Shown here: positions 10,243 through 20,969 of the stretch, piece by piece
Layout of the letters: each line of letters opens with the position of its first letter
Position numbering within the stretch: position 1 is the stretch's first letter
Source: Pseudevernia furfuracea
Taxonomy: Eukaryota > Ascomycota > Lecanoromycetes > Lecanorales > Parmeliaceae
Direction: 5' to 3'
Assembly (NCBI GenBank): GCA_022315425.1
Contig: JAIUPT010000038.1
Span: forward strand, 1,674,001 to 1,738,000
Length of the DNA stretch: 64,000 bases
The notes under the pieces: generated by a model
Databases searched by the model: none
Told to the model about the DNA's origin: nothing
What the model saw: only the letters and a program-made list of their open reading frames with translations
Program-made: the position numbers and the translations under genes

Positions 10243-11676
10243 TCATTCCGATGCCATCAAGACCTTGACCATTGCTGCAGTGCTTAGCCTCTGCGACTCC
10301 GTGTTGCTCGGCACGTTTTCTTTCTTCACCTCGATTTTTTCTCCTCCACTATCCACCTCTTGAACCTCATCCGTGTCTCTCTCCCCTTTGCTGCCGTCCT
10401 TGCTCTTCTCAAGCCAAGCGAGGAGCTTATCCAGATTCCTGTGCTTCGCCTCAAACTCCGCCATGCACGCTCCACAGACCCTCAACGCGCACCATGTGCA
10501 TTTCCACCTCGCTTCGCCCTTCGTCGCTCCACAGGTCATGCACGGGACTGGATTGACTTTGTTCCTCGACCGCACGATCCGTCTGTGTGATTGATAGCAT
10601 TTGTGATGCGTGATTGTCAGTGGTGGCGCAGGCACTTGAATCGGACCGTCCGGAAATGTTTTGGGCAGGTGGATGAAGGCCGGTACCACGGAATTTCGAG
10701 AGTTGAAAGATGGCGCTTGTGATGAAGCTGACGAGTGCTGAGAGGTGGAAAGTGGGGGGGAAAGCAAGGGTGGTGAGAGGAAGGCTGGTGATAGCGTCTC
10801 ACGTTTTTGTACCTGAGTCGTGGGCGTTGTGCCACTGGCAGATGTTACAATGGTGGTGATGGGGCGACTTTTCTCTGCAAGAATGCTTGGTCGACGGCGC
10901 GGCTCTGTAAGTGTACTTGCTCTATGTTGCAATTCTCGATGCTGAGGGTCATGTGTCTCGAAGTGGGAGCTGTCGAGATGAAGCACGGTCAACGAGGAGC
11001 GCCGCCGCGGTACATTGACTATAAGGGAGGATCCCTGTGCTGAGAAGGTTGCCGGCTGTTGTGCTCCAGTAGACAGCTGCTGATGTGAGGGCCCAAGAGG
11101 TTTTTCGGGGTCCGTGGTGATTGGAGCTGAGCTCTGCTTGCCCTCGAAAGGGGAAGGTTTCTTGAGCACCGTTGACGCTTTATTGCCCATACTCTTGCGC
11201 TGTACAGGGGAGCTTGATTCGAGTAGTTGGAACGCGCGGTGCTTTGCGGGCGACGGTGTTGTTGCGAAAGTAGAGTCGTTCGAGATTCCGCTCTTATCAA
11301 TGGGGAATGACTCGACGCTAGAACCGCGAGATTCGTGCAGTCCAGGGTCTGATGGTACATAAGACGTATCTCGAGGTACTGGCGGCTGCCTTAGTTCTCC
11401 ATTCTTTGGCGGAGAGCAACCGTGAGAGTATGGCTGCTTATATGTAGTTGCTGGAAGCGTGCGAAGTGTCTGGCGTGAGGAGGCTCTCGCAAGCTCTCTG
11501 ATGGATGCAAAACCGAGGGCGCGATGAGGATGCTGAGTATTTGCTAGATTTAACAAAGATCGATTGTTTGCTGGATGAAACCAGCTCTGAGGGGATTGAT
11601 TCGGAGTTCGCTGGCCTGATGACGTGGAAGGGTCAGGCTGTTGCGGTGGCCGACGCTTCTGGAGGAGCGGAGACAT
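10243..11676 (-). CDS. Hypothetical protein with C-terminal Cys-rich zinc-binding-like motif
   Basis: Uninterrupted 477-residue frame. About 80% is low-complexity, rich in Ser, Pro, Arg and Gln, with short basic patches (PRRRSSL, EPRRRPSI) that look like kinase sites. Near residues 365-410 is the only ordered-looking part: CMTCGATKGEARWKC, then TWC and LRVCGACM. These are four Cys pairs with RING/B-box/FYVE-like spacing, expected to bind two zinc ions, preceded by a His-containing stretch (THHKCYQSHRR). The tail is acidic and basic mixed. I know of fungal proteins with a similar R-W-K-C-x-x-C-x-x-R-x-C motif but no established function. No intron is needed. It is convergent with the EF-hand gene, 222 bp apart. 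Confidence 0.7.
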   Translation of the reverse strand: MSPLLQKRRPPQQPDPSTSSGQRTPNQSPQSWFHPANNRSLLNLANTQHPHRALGFASIRELARASSRQTLRTLPATTYKQPYSHGCSPPKNGELRQPPVPRDTSYVPSDPGLHESRGSSVESFPIDKSGISNDSTFATTPSPAKHRAFQLLESSSPVQRKSMGNKASTVLKKPSPFEGKQSSAPITTDPEKPLGPSHQQLSTGAQQPATFSAQGSSLIVNVPRRRSSLTVLHLDSSHFETHDPQHRELQHRASTLTEPRRRPSILAEKSRPITTIVTSASGTTPTTQVQKRETLSPAFLSPPLLSPPLSTSQHSSASSQAPSFNSRNSVVPAFIHLPKTFPDGPIQVPAPPLTITHHKCYQSHRRIVRSRNKVNPVPCMTCGATKGEARWKCTWCALRVCGACMAEFEAKHRNLDKLLAWLEKSKDGSKGERDTDEVQEVDSGGEKIEVKKENVPSNTESQRLSTAAMVKVLMASE

Positions 11677-12162
11677 ACTCTTTCCTTTACATTGAGATGA
11701 AAGAACAAGCAGTCAACTGGTTCTAGGCTTGGAGTTTGACCTTAAGTTGTCATGACAGGCAGCGATTTTTCCGTGGTTCAAACTTCGTTGCGAGAGGCAA
11801 ACACTCAGAGTTATGAACTTACAGACTTTTGGGGCAGGAGCGAAAGGAGAAAGGAGAAATCAATACGATGGACGAAAGGTCCATTGGTAAGATGATTTTG
11901 ATCGGAGGCAGAATATGGTTGGCAACTCAGTCAATAATTCCATTTCGTATTTTGAGTAGCATGTCACTTGATAAGAGGGAGGCTTTCACGTAAGCTATCG
12001 ATACTTTCGAGGTTCTGATAAGCCATCCGATGCCTGACGCCTGGTTAGTATTTCACAGTATTGATTCACGTAGGTCACACAGGAAATATGAAGATAGATT
12101 GCTTGCTTGCTTGACTTCTGCAAATGCCTACGACGAGAGCGGTAGCGTAGCTTGCACCACAC
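11677..12162. other. Intergenic
   Basis: Upstream of the Cys-rich gene and downstream of AcrB (both minus strand). No gene or repeat recognised. It probably contains the 3' end of acrB and the promoter of the Cys-rich gene. Confidence 0.5.
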
Positions 12163-15093
12163 TTAGTGATTCCATACTGGACTCCTCTTGCCCGGACTCA
12201 TCAAAGCAGCACTACCAACGATAGGACTCGCTGGATCACGTTGACTACCAGAACTACCACTGCCACTGCCTCCACTCTGTTTCCTACCCCGCTCTCTAAT
12301 CACTTCTACGGCTCTGGTCGGCATCGGTGGTGCAGGATCTTGGTCTTCGAAATCAGCATAAGCGCTGTTGCCGGAAAGCATAGAAGTTGAGCGTGGTCGA
12401 TTGTCGCCGTGTCGGAAAGAGCCCGAATGGCTGCGGGTGCCGTTGGGCGGATCTGGAGAGCCAAATACTGGGAAGCGGAAGGCTGGTGCAGCAGTATGGT
12501 GAGGTACGGTACCAGGAAGGTCGCCTTCGGGAGTGCTTGAACGTTCTTCATCCGGGGTGCTCATCATTTGCTGCTCGTAAAATGCGCTTTCGACAATTTG
12601 AGCTTGATGCCAGGTCTGCTGAGTCACATAGCGACTGTCGTGTATGGTTTGTTGGTACTGCGTCAGTTGATTGAAGGACCTTGTTTCAATCTGAATACGC
12701 TCCAAATCTTTTGCAGCTTGCCCGGAGTTCTTGCGTTGCTTTTCGTCAAGACCATGACTTGTAGCTGAGTGAAGTCTGTCGTGTTGATCATTGAGTTTGG
12801 ACTTTCGCACAAGCAAGCGCTCCTTTTTCTGCTGTGTGGAAGTAGCTTCAGCGTGGATAGAGGACTTCTCCTGATGCGCAGATTCCTTGCAACGGAAAAG
12901 ACCGTCTCTCGTGGCTGTTTGATGAGTTCTTGCCTCGTCCCAGCCGGCCTTCCTTTCTTTGGATAGCCTGATCTCATCTTCCGGAAGGCAGCCCATCGAT
13001 TCAATTTCTCCAGAAAGGGATGCAACTGCTTCATCTGCTTGCCGGGTATGCTGGTTCCATTGCAGGCGACGATTCAGATGAGCTTTGTCCTCACTTCCGA
13101 GTTTAGATATCTTAGCACTGAAAACTTCGATATCCTTCTTAAGGGACGCAGACGCAGCCTTGTTGTCCTTTTTACTTCTTTTCTGGCGAGCTTGAGCTTC
13201 ACTGAGACTGGACTCGAACGCTGCGATTGAGTTTTTCAAGGTCGTCGTAGGACTTGTAGGCGACAATGGGCGGTGTGGTCGATGTGCAGGGAGGGCTGAC
13301 GATACGCAAGAGTCTAGTAATGAATTAGCCAATTGAAACTGCCAAAATGTAATAGGTCTGGAAGTACCGCTCTCAGCAGGGAGCGAGGGTGGTGTGGTAA
13401 CTATCACAGAGTGGACTACCACACCATCCTCGCTTAGGACGAAGCTGCACTTGTAGCTCGAAGACGGCGAAAGCCCGAAGACTTCGCCAGTCCACTGCCC
13501 ATCTGCGCTCTCGTCCGTTGCAGTCGCCTCGATATTTGTCGACGTCCAATCAGTGTCATTAATGCGCACATAAAGGGGCTTTGAACGATCGATGCCGGCA
13601 CTGGGACTGATAATCGGGTTCTCGGAACCAGTGACACCCGACCGAGGCATTGTGAAAGAGCTTGCGTTGAAGCGAAAGCTGGTGGGCAGCACGTCCGAGA
13701 TCCAGACACAACCATCTTCAGAAACAAATGGAGCACTTCCGAGGTTTCTTGTATCGATAGCGTTGGCCCCTGAGACTTCTGAATGTGTATGTGACTGCTC
13801 GTACTCGCGCAATATCGTAATCTTAGTATGAGCAAAGGCGGCCCACAGAGGTTGCTGACTTCGGACATAGGTTCCCTGCTTTCGCTTTTTTTTGCCGCTT
13901 GAAATCTTGTCTCGTGCTTCCTTTGTGCTCGCAGACGGGATTTTGGACGCAGATTCAGGGGCCATGGAAACACCTTGAGTAATGGGCTCGGCAGCCGCTA
14001 TGACGGTGGGACGGACTGGGGAGCCCGCTATTGCCTCCGGATCCATTTTTTTGTTCGTAGAGACTGGTTGAGAGTACTCTCGCTTCTGGATCCATCTCCT
14101 GGCGATGTGGACCAACCCCTGAATTAATATGTGAAGTGCAATCAGGATACGGAACCAGCCAGCTGGCGAACGAGTTGGTATGAAATCATTCGTAGAGAAC
14201 AAGGTGGGACTTTTCGATACGTAGGGTATGGAAGATAGGATTGCGGACCAGTCGTAGCCGAATAATCGTTTTGGTATCCATTGATGACGGGCCATATGAC
14301 TGGCTGTTACAATTCCCATGCAGAGCAGAGTCCGATCCGAGCCCTTCTTCTTACTGGCATTGCCGCCCCCTAGTTGTGTCGCTACCACGGCTTGTGCCAA
14401 TTCGACGCAAAGCGTTTGCATTGGTGCCCATATGACCAGCCATAGAATCAAGCCGAAAACATCCGTTACGATAATCGTGGCCAACGAAGGAGTGCCCCCT
14501 GAACCCTGGAAAATATCGCCGAAGTTGGTTGGTATAGATGACGAGCCAGTGGGAGTGATGAAAGTCAGCACGGCAAACAGAGCGTTGGTGACAGTCAACA
14601 TTGTTGGAGGCAGCGAGAGAAGGAAGATGAGAATCGCAAGGGTGTCGCCAAGTGGACAAGATCTGAGAATGGTGAGAGCGAGGTGCCATATGCTGTTGTC
14701 GTGGACCATTGGATTCTTTGCGGCATTCACGTCAATCTTGCGATGTGTATGCTCGACGGAGCCGTTGGAATAGTTTATTCCACTCGACGGTATCTCTAAA
14801 GCCTCGGGCAAACCCTCTGACGGTCTCTCTTCGTTGTCCTCCGCGGGTTGATAACCACCTTGTGTATGTGAGGACTCATCGTTCGTCCTTGAGTCAGGCA
14901 GCCGCGTTGTCGTGCGAGCAGCAGCAAAGGGTGCAGTCGGCAGGGTCTTTGAATGGGAGGTCCCATCGGCGCTCCCATTGAGATGACCATTCGACTTCTG
15001 CTTTGCTATTCTCTTGCCTGGGGCGACGACGCCGTTCTCATGGCGGGTGTTGTGCTGATTTAAACCTCGTGCTTTGTTTCCTGCTCGTGGCAT
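12163..15093 (-). CDS. acrB: AcrB-like ubiquitination-network coiled-coil protein
   Basis: Minus strand, exons 15093..13368 and 13313..12163, 958 residues. The start at 15093 is chosen because AcrB proteins begin MPRA; the frame is open 50 codons further upstream. The N-terminus (HENGVVAPGKRIAKQKSNGH) is highly characteristic. Three hydrophobic segments lie at about residues 150-180, 204-238 and 312-331, followed by a beta-rich central region and a long Lys/Glu/Gln-rich coiled coil at about residues 610-830. The tail is Ser/Pro-rich and disordered. In Aspergillus nidulans AcrB was found by genetic interaction with the CreB deubiquitinating enzyme network; its biochemical activity is unknown. 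The 54-bp intron (13367..13314, GTACTT...ACTAG) has no stop, so retention would add 18 residues; removal is probable but not certain. Confidence 0.8.
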   Translation of the reverse strand: MPRAGNKARGLNQHNTRHENGVVAPGKRIAKQKSNGHLNGSADGTSHSKTLPTAPFAAARTTTRLPDSRTNDESSHTQGGYQPAEDNEERPSEGLPEALEIPSSGINYSNGSVEHTHRKIDVNAAKNPMVHDNSIWHLALTILRSCPLGDTLAILIFLLSLPPTMLTVTNALFAVLTFITPTGSSSIPTNFGDIFQGSGGTPSLATIIVTDVFGLILWLVIWAPMQTLCVELAQAVVATQLGGGNASKKKGSDRTLLCMGIVTASHMARHQWIPKRLFGYDWSAILSSIPYVSKSPTLFSTNDFIPTRSPAGWFRILIALHILIQGLVHIARRWIQKREYSQPVSTNKKMDPEAIAGSPVRPTVIAAAEPITQGVSMAPESASKIPSASTKEARDKISSGKKKRKQGTYVRSQQPLWAAFAHTKITILREYEQSHTHSEVSGANAIDTRNLGSAPFVSEDGCVWISDVLPTSFRFNASSFTMPRSGVTGSENPIISPSAGIDRSKPLYVRINDTDWTSTNIEATATDESADGQWTGEVFGLSPSSSYKCSFVLSEDGVVVHSVIVTTPPSLPAESGTSRPITFWQFQLANSLLDSCVSSALPAHRPHRPLSPTSPTTTLKNSIAAFESSLSEAQARQKRSKKDNKAASASLKKDIEVFSAKISKLGSEDKAHLNRRLQWNQHTRQADEAVASLSGEIESMGCLPEDEIRLSKERKAGWDEARTHQTATRDGLFRCKESAHQEKSSIHAEATSTQQKKERLLVRKSKLNDQHDRLHSATSHGLDEKQRKNSGQAAKDLERIQIETRSFNQLTQYQQTIHDSRYVTQQTWHQAQIVESAFYEQQMMSTPDEERSSTPEGDLPGTVPHHTAAPAFRFPVFGSPDPPNGTRSHSGSFRHGDNRPRSTSMLSGNSAYADFEDQDPAPPMPTRAVEVIRERGRKQSGGSGSGSSGSQRDPASPIVGSAALMSPGKRSPVWNH

Positions 15094-15658
15094 GAAGAGG
15101 CTTTTCCTCCAGCTCAGTCGAATACACTGAGGCCCCTCATCAGCTGTCGAAGTGAGTATCAAGACCGCGCAATTTGAGAAGCAAGATTGGTGGGGCCCAC
15201 TGCTTGGTCTGGTCGTTGTCGTTTGTGATGGTGGAACCGGCAAAGCTTTGTTGTCGCTTACAAGAAATAGAGTTCCGGAAGTGCACGGACTAGCGCAATC
15301 ACTCTAGAGTCACAGGCACAAAAGGGGATTCTGACCTAAGCTTAATAATTTGCTTGAAAATTATTTGAAGCTACATGCTCCTCATGATTATTACCTTGAG
15401 ATCAATGGGTTAATATTATTATTCTAGAGTTCTGGATACGTGTTATCTACAACAATCAATCAATCATGTGAGGCGGAGTATGTAATGTACAGCTCATCTC
15501 CGGCAGTGTGCAGGCAGGCTGTCAGGAGTCAGGACGAGTGGAAGCTTTGTATGAAACTTTGACTATATTATGCTCGAGCATGAGGCTCTTCGATTATTAT
15601 TATCGCTACTCTCCCTGGTCTCCCTCCTTTCCAACTTCCAACTTCCAACCACTACTAG
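15094..15658. other. Intergenic / acrB promoter region
   Basis: Contains the acrB 5' region and then AT-rich sequence (about 15340-15480) before the 3' end of the next minus-strand gene. No coding signal was supported. Confidence 0.5.
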
Positions 15659-18600
15659 TCATAGCCGACTCATCCGCTTCCGACCGAGCTCGCGGAACAT
15701 ACTCTCTATCGGACTCCTCTCCATTTCGAAGTCCGTCTGCCGCGAAAGGCTACGTTTGCGCGCCTCCTTTCGCACGCCTTTGCTGTCAATGTACAAATGC
15801 TGTCGCTCCTTATCGTGCATGATACGCCAACTCGCAGTCAATTGCTCTTTTTCTAGGCTACCTCCACAGCTACCGTCAAGGACCGCGCTCGGTGGGGAGT
15901 TCAGGGACAGAGGAAACAGGTTTTGCGGCTCCATGAAATCCGTGAGGTGACTGCCGCTGATACTGAAGTAAATCAAGCAAAAGACATTGGTGACAAAAAC
16001 GACGGCAAGTACGACATAGAATATGCCGTGCCAGCGTTTGTTGCCGCCGGATTGATACTCTTGTATTCTGAGCGTGGCGTTGAAAGCTTGATACTGCGGG
16101 TCTGTGAGTATAGTGACAGTGGAAGAATAATTCCAGTAATGAATGAAAGGTGCTCCTTGCGAAGAGAGCACAAGTGTGGAGCCTGCCAGGACCGCTAACG
16201 CCTCGGAAATGGAAGGAAGGGAAGGATTGAGGCCAGCCGAGGTGGGTATGAGCTGGCTAAGAAGTCGTGCATTGGAACTGTCTGCATCGATAATCCCATC
16301 ATTTAAGCTCAGGCTCGAACCCCATAATTCGCCGACATCGAGCCAGTCTTTTTCCCGGATGACAGTGGGAGCAATCGGCTGAGATCTGATATACGAGATA
16401 GGATTGTTAGGTTCGCAGTGTGAAGTCAAGAATCCTCCGCTCATGCTGGCATTGTACTCCGTAGAGCAATTGGGCGATTGGACCACGCGGATAGAGCACA
16501 ATGTGTATGTTTCTGTTGCGGAAGTAGCGAGGAGATAGGCGGATTCATGACCGTAGGTTTTGGAGTAGTTGAAAACAGTGTTGTATGGCTGAGGCAGACT
16601 AGGGAAGATTGGATGTGTTTCAATTTCATCGAAGCCAAATAGGTCGTCTACTACTGTAGGAACGAGTGAACTCGGAACCGTAAGATTGAATTGGTTGGGC
16701 CTGGTCGAATAGGAGTCAGCATCCCTTCTTTGGGACAGGAGTTGGGTCCTAAGACACGATTGGAACCACTCGGAGTAGTAGACTTACCAGCTGGTCGCAT
16801 TGGGGACGGTGCCATTGAACGACGGCCATGTAGCATACACCATTGGAGCCATCTCAGCGCTGGACATATTGGCGCACAGGACATTTACACCAGGCGAAGG
16901 AACCGAGGCTTGGATAGAGTACTCGCCAAGTCCCTGGTGAGATGTCAGAAATAGAGGATCAACGGTCTCCATATAAATATTCCTCGTGACTTACGCTAAG
17001 GTCTGATGCTTGTAAGATGCCATTGATAGGATCCATTGCCGCTGCGACAACGCCAGCATGCGGCATTGACATAGTTACATTGGTGACAACCCTCTGGTAC
17101 TCCTCTGAAAGGAGGCTGTTGTTCTGAACGTTTGTCCAGCTACCCTTCACAGTTGTGTTATCATAGAGCTATGCATCATTCGCAGTCAGCACGTCTCCTT
17201 GAAGGTATGAATCTAGACATAATTATGGGAAAAGAATTTACCCCCGCAAGACGTCCTGCGGTCGGTTTGTTTGTCTTATTCAGACGAAGTGAACAAGGAA
17301 TGAACTTACCATGCCGACCGGCGCTGGCCTGTATATTAAATTATCGGAGCCGGTTCCTGAGTCGATGCTATCCACCCATGTAGTTAAGTACTGCATGTAA
17401 TTGTGATATGCCTGGCCTGGATGCTCTATGGATACACAGGTCTGACCACTGTTATCAGGGTCTATCAATGGTGAAATAGGGGTTTTGCACTGGTCCATGA
17501 TGTATTTGGAATTTGCGAATGATGCCGAGACCTTGCCGTAAATAACGCGATGTTGAGGCTTCCCAAACTGTAATACCGGTGTGACTAGAGCATTGGAAGC
17601 TGTCGTGTATACTATTGCCATCAACGCCACCAGCAAAGCAGCCATGCCTAAAACAGTCTTTCCAGCGTACCGTACAGATTCCCAATGGCTGATCATCGTT
17701 CCTGTGGATTTCTGACATCAGCGTTTCTCTCAGATAAAATCCAGGCCATAAAAACAAGTTGCTGAAGCGTAAACCGGAGATGAAACCTCCTCTTGGTCCG
17801 CACCCAAATATGGCGGGCACCGCTGTGGCATCAAGTGATAGATTGTTCTGGAATGTACCTACCAGGCTGCATCACCCAAGATCTCATAGATATATCCGCA
17901 ATTGTAATGCCTTTTGGTTGCATGATTGCCCTTTTACTCAAGATTTGTCCGATGAGCGCGACGAAGACTGTGACAAAAGACAATTCGATCGACTTTGCGA
18001 TGGCTGCGTACAGAGTGGATGCGATAGGAAAGGGCAGATTGCCTCTACTCGAAACCGTGCGTCCGTATCGTGGTTTTATGATAGCAATGAAGAGCCAAAT
18101 ACCAGAAAATACCGTTGAGTAGATTGATAATATCATAATGGAGACTGCCACCCAACTGCCGCGGCCGCTTGTGGGCTCTTTCTTTAACTTGCATTCGAAC
18201 TCGGTCCCCGTGGGAGAAAGACTCTTTCGGAGTGGTTCACGATCTGAAATTAGGGTGAAAGGTTGGTGCGGTGAAAGGTTGGAGTCACCATGGAGGTTTT
18301 CTTCTTGATCCTCATCAAAACGATCTTCCACTAATCGATATGCTGACGTTGGTGAGAGCAATGAGTCAGCGGATCCGGAGCTGCCTTTACTTCTAATAGG
18401 TTTCCTGGCGATGGAGACTCGTTTTTGTCCGTTGAGACTCGAAATGCCCAACCCATGGCCGTCTTGCCGCGAAACGTCGGCTGCATGGTCTGAGGTATCT
18501 TCATCAATGACTGAGTTTGCTCGGCGATGACCTTGACGATGAAGAGGTGGCGAGGTTGGAGAAGTCACGAGTGTAGAATTAGAATTGAGAGAGTAGTCTG

Positions 18601-18664
18601 ACAAATGTGAGCTCGGTTGTCGAAGGAGGCTATCAGCTTGGTCGGGATTCTGCGCCATGGCCAT
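15659..18664 (-). CDS. Conserved fungal multi-pass membrane protein of unknown function
   Basis: Five exons: 18664..17863, 17701..17310, 17168..16995, 16933..16788 and 16700..15659, giving 851 residues. All junctions have GT...AG and agree in phase. A disordered Ser-rich N-terminus of about 165 residues precedes helices at about 171-197, 226-243 and 282-303. Then comes a large, presumably extracytoplasmic domain of some 420 residues rich in N-x-S/T sites and containing several Cys, and a last helix at about 731-751 before a basic Arg/Lys-rich tail. Conserved-looking blocks include DISMRSWVMQPGTMISHWESV, SMPHAGVVAAAMDPINGI, GEYSIQASVPSPGVNVLCANM-type sequence. The architecture suggests a surface or secretory-pathway protein with an exposed glycosylated domain. 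I recognise it only as a conserved fungal type without known role. Confidence 0.8.
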
Positions 18665-19450
18665 GAATATATCATCAATAAAGAGCTATGGCAAGATGGA
18701 TTGTAAAAGAATCGACGTTGTTGCTGCGGGGAAAAGGTGATTATGCGATATATAAGAAAATTAGAGAATTGGTGCTCAGTGTAAGCGTCAGACCTTTCCT
18801 ACGGTCCCTGCGGGGAATAAATGAGATCTAAGATAATTCTGAGACGCATGCATGGAGGACCCGAGACAGTGCCGTAAGGAGACTTGCAACATCATGTCAG
18901 TGTGCCGAGGGCTGCGTACATTGAGGTGCATTTTGCATACTCCAATGTCACCATGCACTTAATTTTAGACGTTGCATGTCACGTTCTACGATCTGGACCC
19001 CGCGGGTCTGGGCTCTTTCTGAGACTTGGATTCAGTCTCATTTCTTGACCTTGATTGGGGCAAAGAATCTGGTCGCAGCACTAAGGTGGGTGGGTTAATG
19101 CAAGTCGCCGGCAAAAAGGTCCGAATTGGGCATGAGGCGTGGGGAGAATGGCTTGCCATGTGGAGGTATGGTGGTGGTATTCGGTCTTTCGCAATAAACA
19201 CCACAGCACCTTGTCTTCAAATCTACTTTACTTTACTTTACAGCACTAACGGAATCATGCGTCAAGCGCTTTGCCGAGACTTCCGCTGTTTCTAATAATA
19301 GAACATAGCTCCTCACTGGTGTCAGAGGTTGAAGCCAAGTGACCGTATTTGTATGAACTGAACATCTGTAGGTTGAATAATGAACTAGTATGATGCAAGC
19401 AGTTTTGTCAATCACCTTGAGACACCATGACAACCCAAATAACCCCAGCT
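18665..19450. other. Intergenic
   Basis: Promoter side of the 851-aa membrane protein gene and 3' side of the thioesterase gene. A CTTTA triplet repeat (about 19224-19240) is the only local structure noticed. Confidence 0.5.
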
Positions 19451-20747
19451 TCAAGCGTTTCCCATATCCTCCACAGCATCCGGCCTGTCCCAAACATGCT
19501 TTTCTAAGTTGTGTGCTCTCTGCAGCAGGTCTCTCACCCTCCTCTCATTCCGTACCTTTGATTGTTCCTGTAGCTCGAACGTCTCCCTGAATTGATCCAA
19601 CATAAAACCTCTCAAAGGCGACTTGACCCCTCGCCGATAATCGTAGACCACAATGTCCTCCACACATCTTGCCGCTGGGCGCTGATGTCGCTCGGAGAGT
19701 ATTAGCACATCCAGGATAAAAGAATCAGTCGAGGCTGTGGGAGCTGCCCCAAGTTTGTGGTAGACGGATATCCGGTCCGGCCATGCCATGGGCTGCAATT
19801 ATCTCAGTCCAAGTCAGGAACCCCTCCTTGGCGGCTTCGTCGTTCGGAACAATAACGTACAAATTTGTAATCAGTCTTCATACTTCGTAATATTAGTCCG
19901 TCGTTTTTTGGTGTCCAAAGCTCTGACCACTCCTTCTTGTGCTTCGGATCTATGTGATTGGCAAAGTTCTGAGCCCAGTTGATGCGAGCCGATTCAGCAT
20001 ATCGAACGTATGTGACGTTGTTTACATGGCCTTGGAGATCGTGTCAGGGAGAAACAGTAGTTACTGCGAACGTGTTTTCGTACCCTTGCCTAGTGTTAGA
20101 TTCGTGCCTGGTTCAGAAATGCGGATCAAACTGATATCATCGCACCGTCTCCAAAGACCGTCAGGCCTGGAGAGATAGACGAATCCAGAATTGGACTTGG
20201 CTTGAGTGCAGCACGATACATAGCACAGTATATTGCAGGTATAAGAAGAAAATACCGCTATCAACACAACGGGAAGATCGTAGATGATTACGAGAAAAGA
20301 GAATACAACTCACCATAACATCCTAAACGACCCCCCACCCCTCCAGTCAGCCATGATCTCACTTATCCCTCTCCTTCCCTCTCATGATCCTAGGGCCTAG
20401 AAGAAACTCACCATTTCCCCCCACACCACCTCCCTCCCCTCACATCCAGCCCTCCCCCTACCCGTAAGAAACCCTTCCGAGCCCGCAAGCAACTCCCGCC
20501 AATCCCTGGCCACAACTCTCATTATGCTCCCCGCTTCGTCAACTTGCTCTTGATTAAGGCCAAAGATTATGCATTTCCCAATCCGTTGCTTGAGATCTGA
20601 TAGCCAACGGGCTGGGAGGGCGTCTGTGACTTTGGCATTAGGAGGAGCGGCGGAGGTGGATGAGGGGTGGGACTGGGGGAATGTTGCATGGCGGAACGGC
20701 GTACAGAGGGTCCTAATGCAATGCGGGTATATTCGTGGGCAAGGCAT
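19451..20747 (-). CDS. 4HBT-type thioesterase-like protein with a 9-nt microexon and a one-base phase conflict
   Basis: Conserved pieces are exon 20747..20412 (ending VVWGEM), a candidate microexon 20322..20314 (Asp-Val-Met), exon 20030..19861 (GHVNNVTYVRYAESARINW to TDYKF) and exon 19792..19451 (PMAWPDRISVYHKL to stop). Together they read GEM-DVM-GHVNNVxYxRYxExAR, the signature of YbgC/4HBT-like hot-dog thioesterases, which hydrolyse acyl-thioesters such as acyl-CoA. The start at 20747 gives an Arg/Ser-rich N-terminus that could target mitochondria. Splice signals flank the microexon (AG before, GTGAGT after). However, the total is 857 bases: one base is missing where the microexon meets the next exon, so strict splicing hits a stop. 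Either the gene is newly broken, the sequence lacks one G, or a non-standard junction is used. If intact the product would be about 285 residues. Confidence 0.6.
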
Positions 20748-20969
20748 TGCGTGAACGATGGTGGAAGAATTTTTGGAGGTAAGGATTTTACATTTGGGCC
20801 GGTGATCAAATATTCTATATCTGACGCCATTTTTTGTAACAGTATCCATGCTTATGATGACTAGTTTTACAGATTCTAGAGGACCATAATCCAATATGAA
20901 AAGCAGAACACCTCGTTATCAAATACATGATTCTCCCTTCAAGCACGTCAGCTCTCTCAAAAAGCCCTA

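Noticed and set aside
13314..13367. Treating the AcrB 54-bp segment as coding
   Set aside because: Frame stays open, but GT...AG ends, a CTAAT-like branch and length typical of this genome favour an intron; kept as intron with stated doubt.
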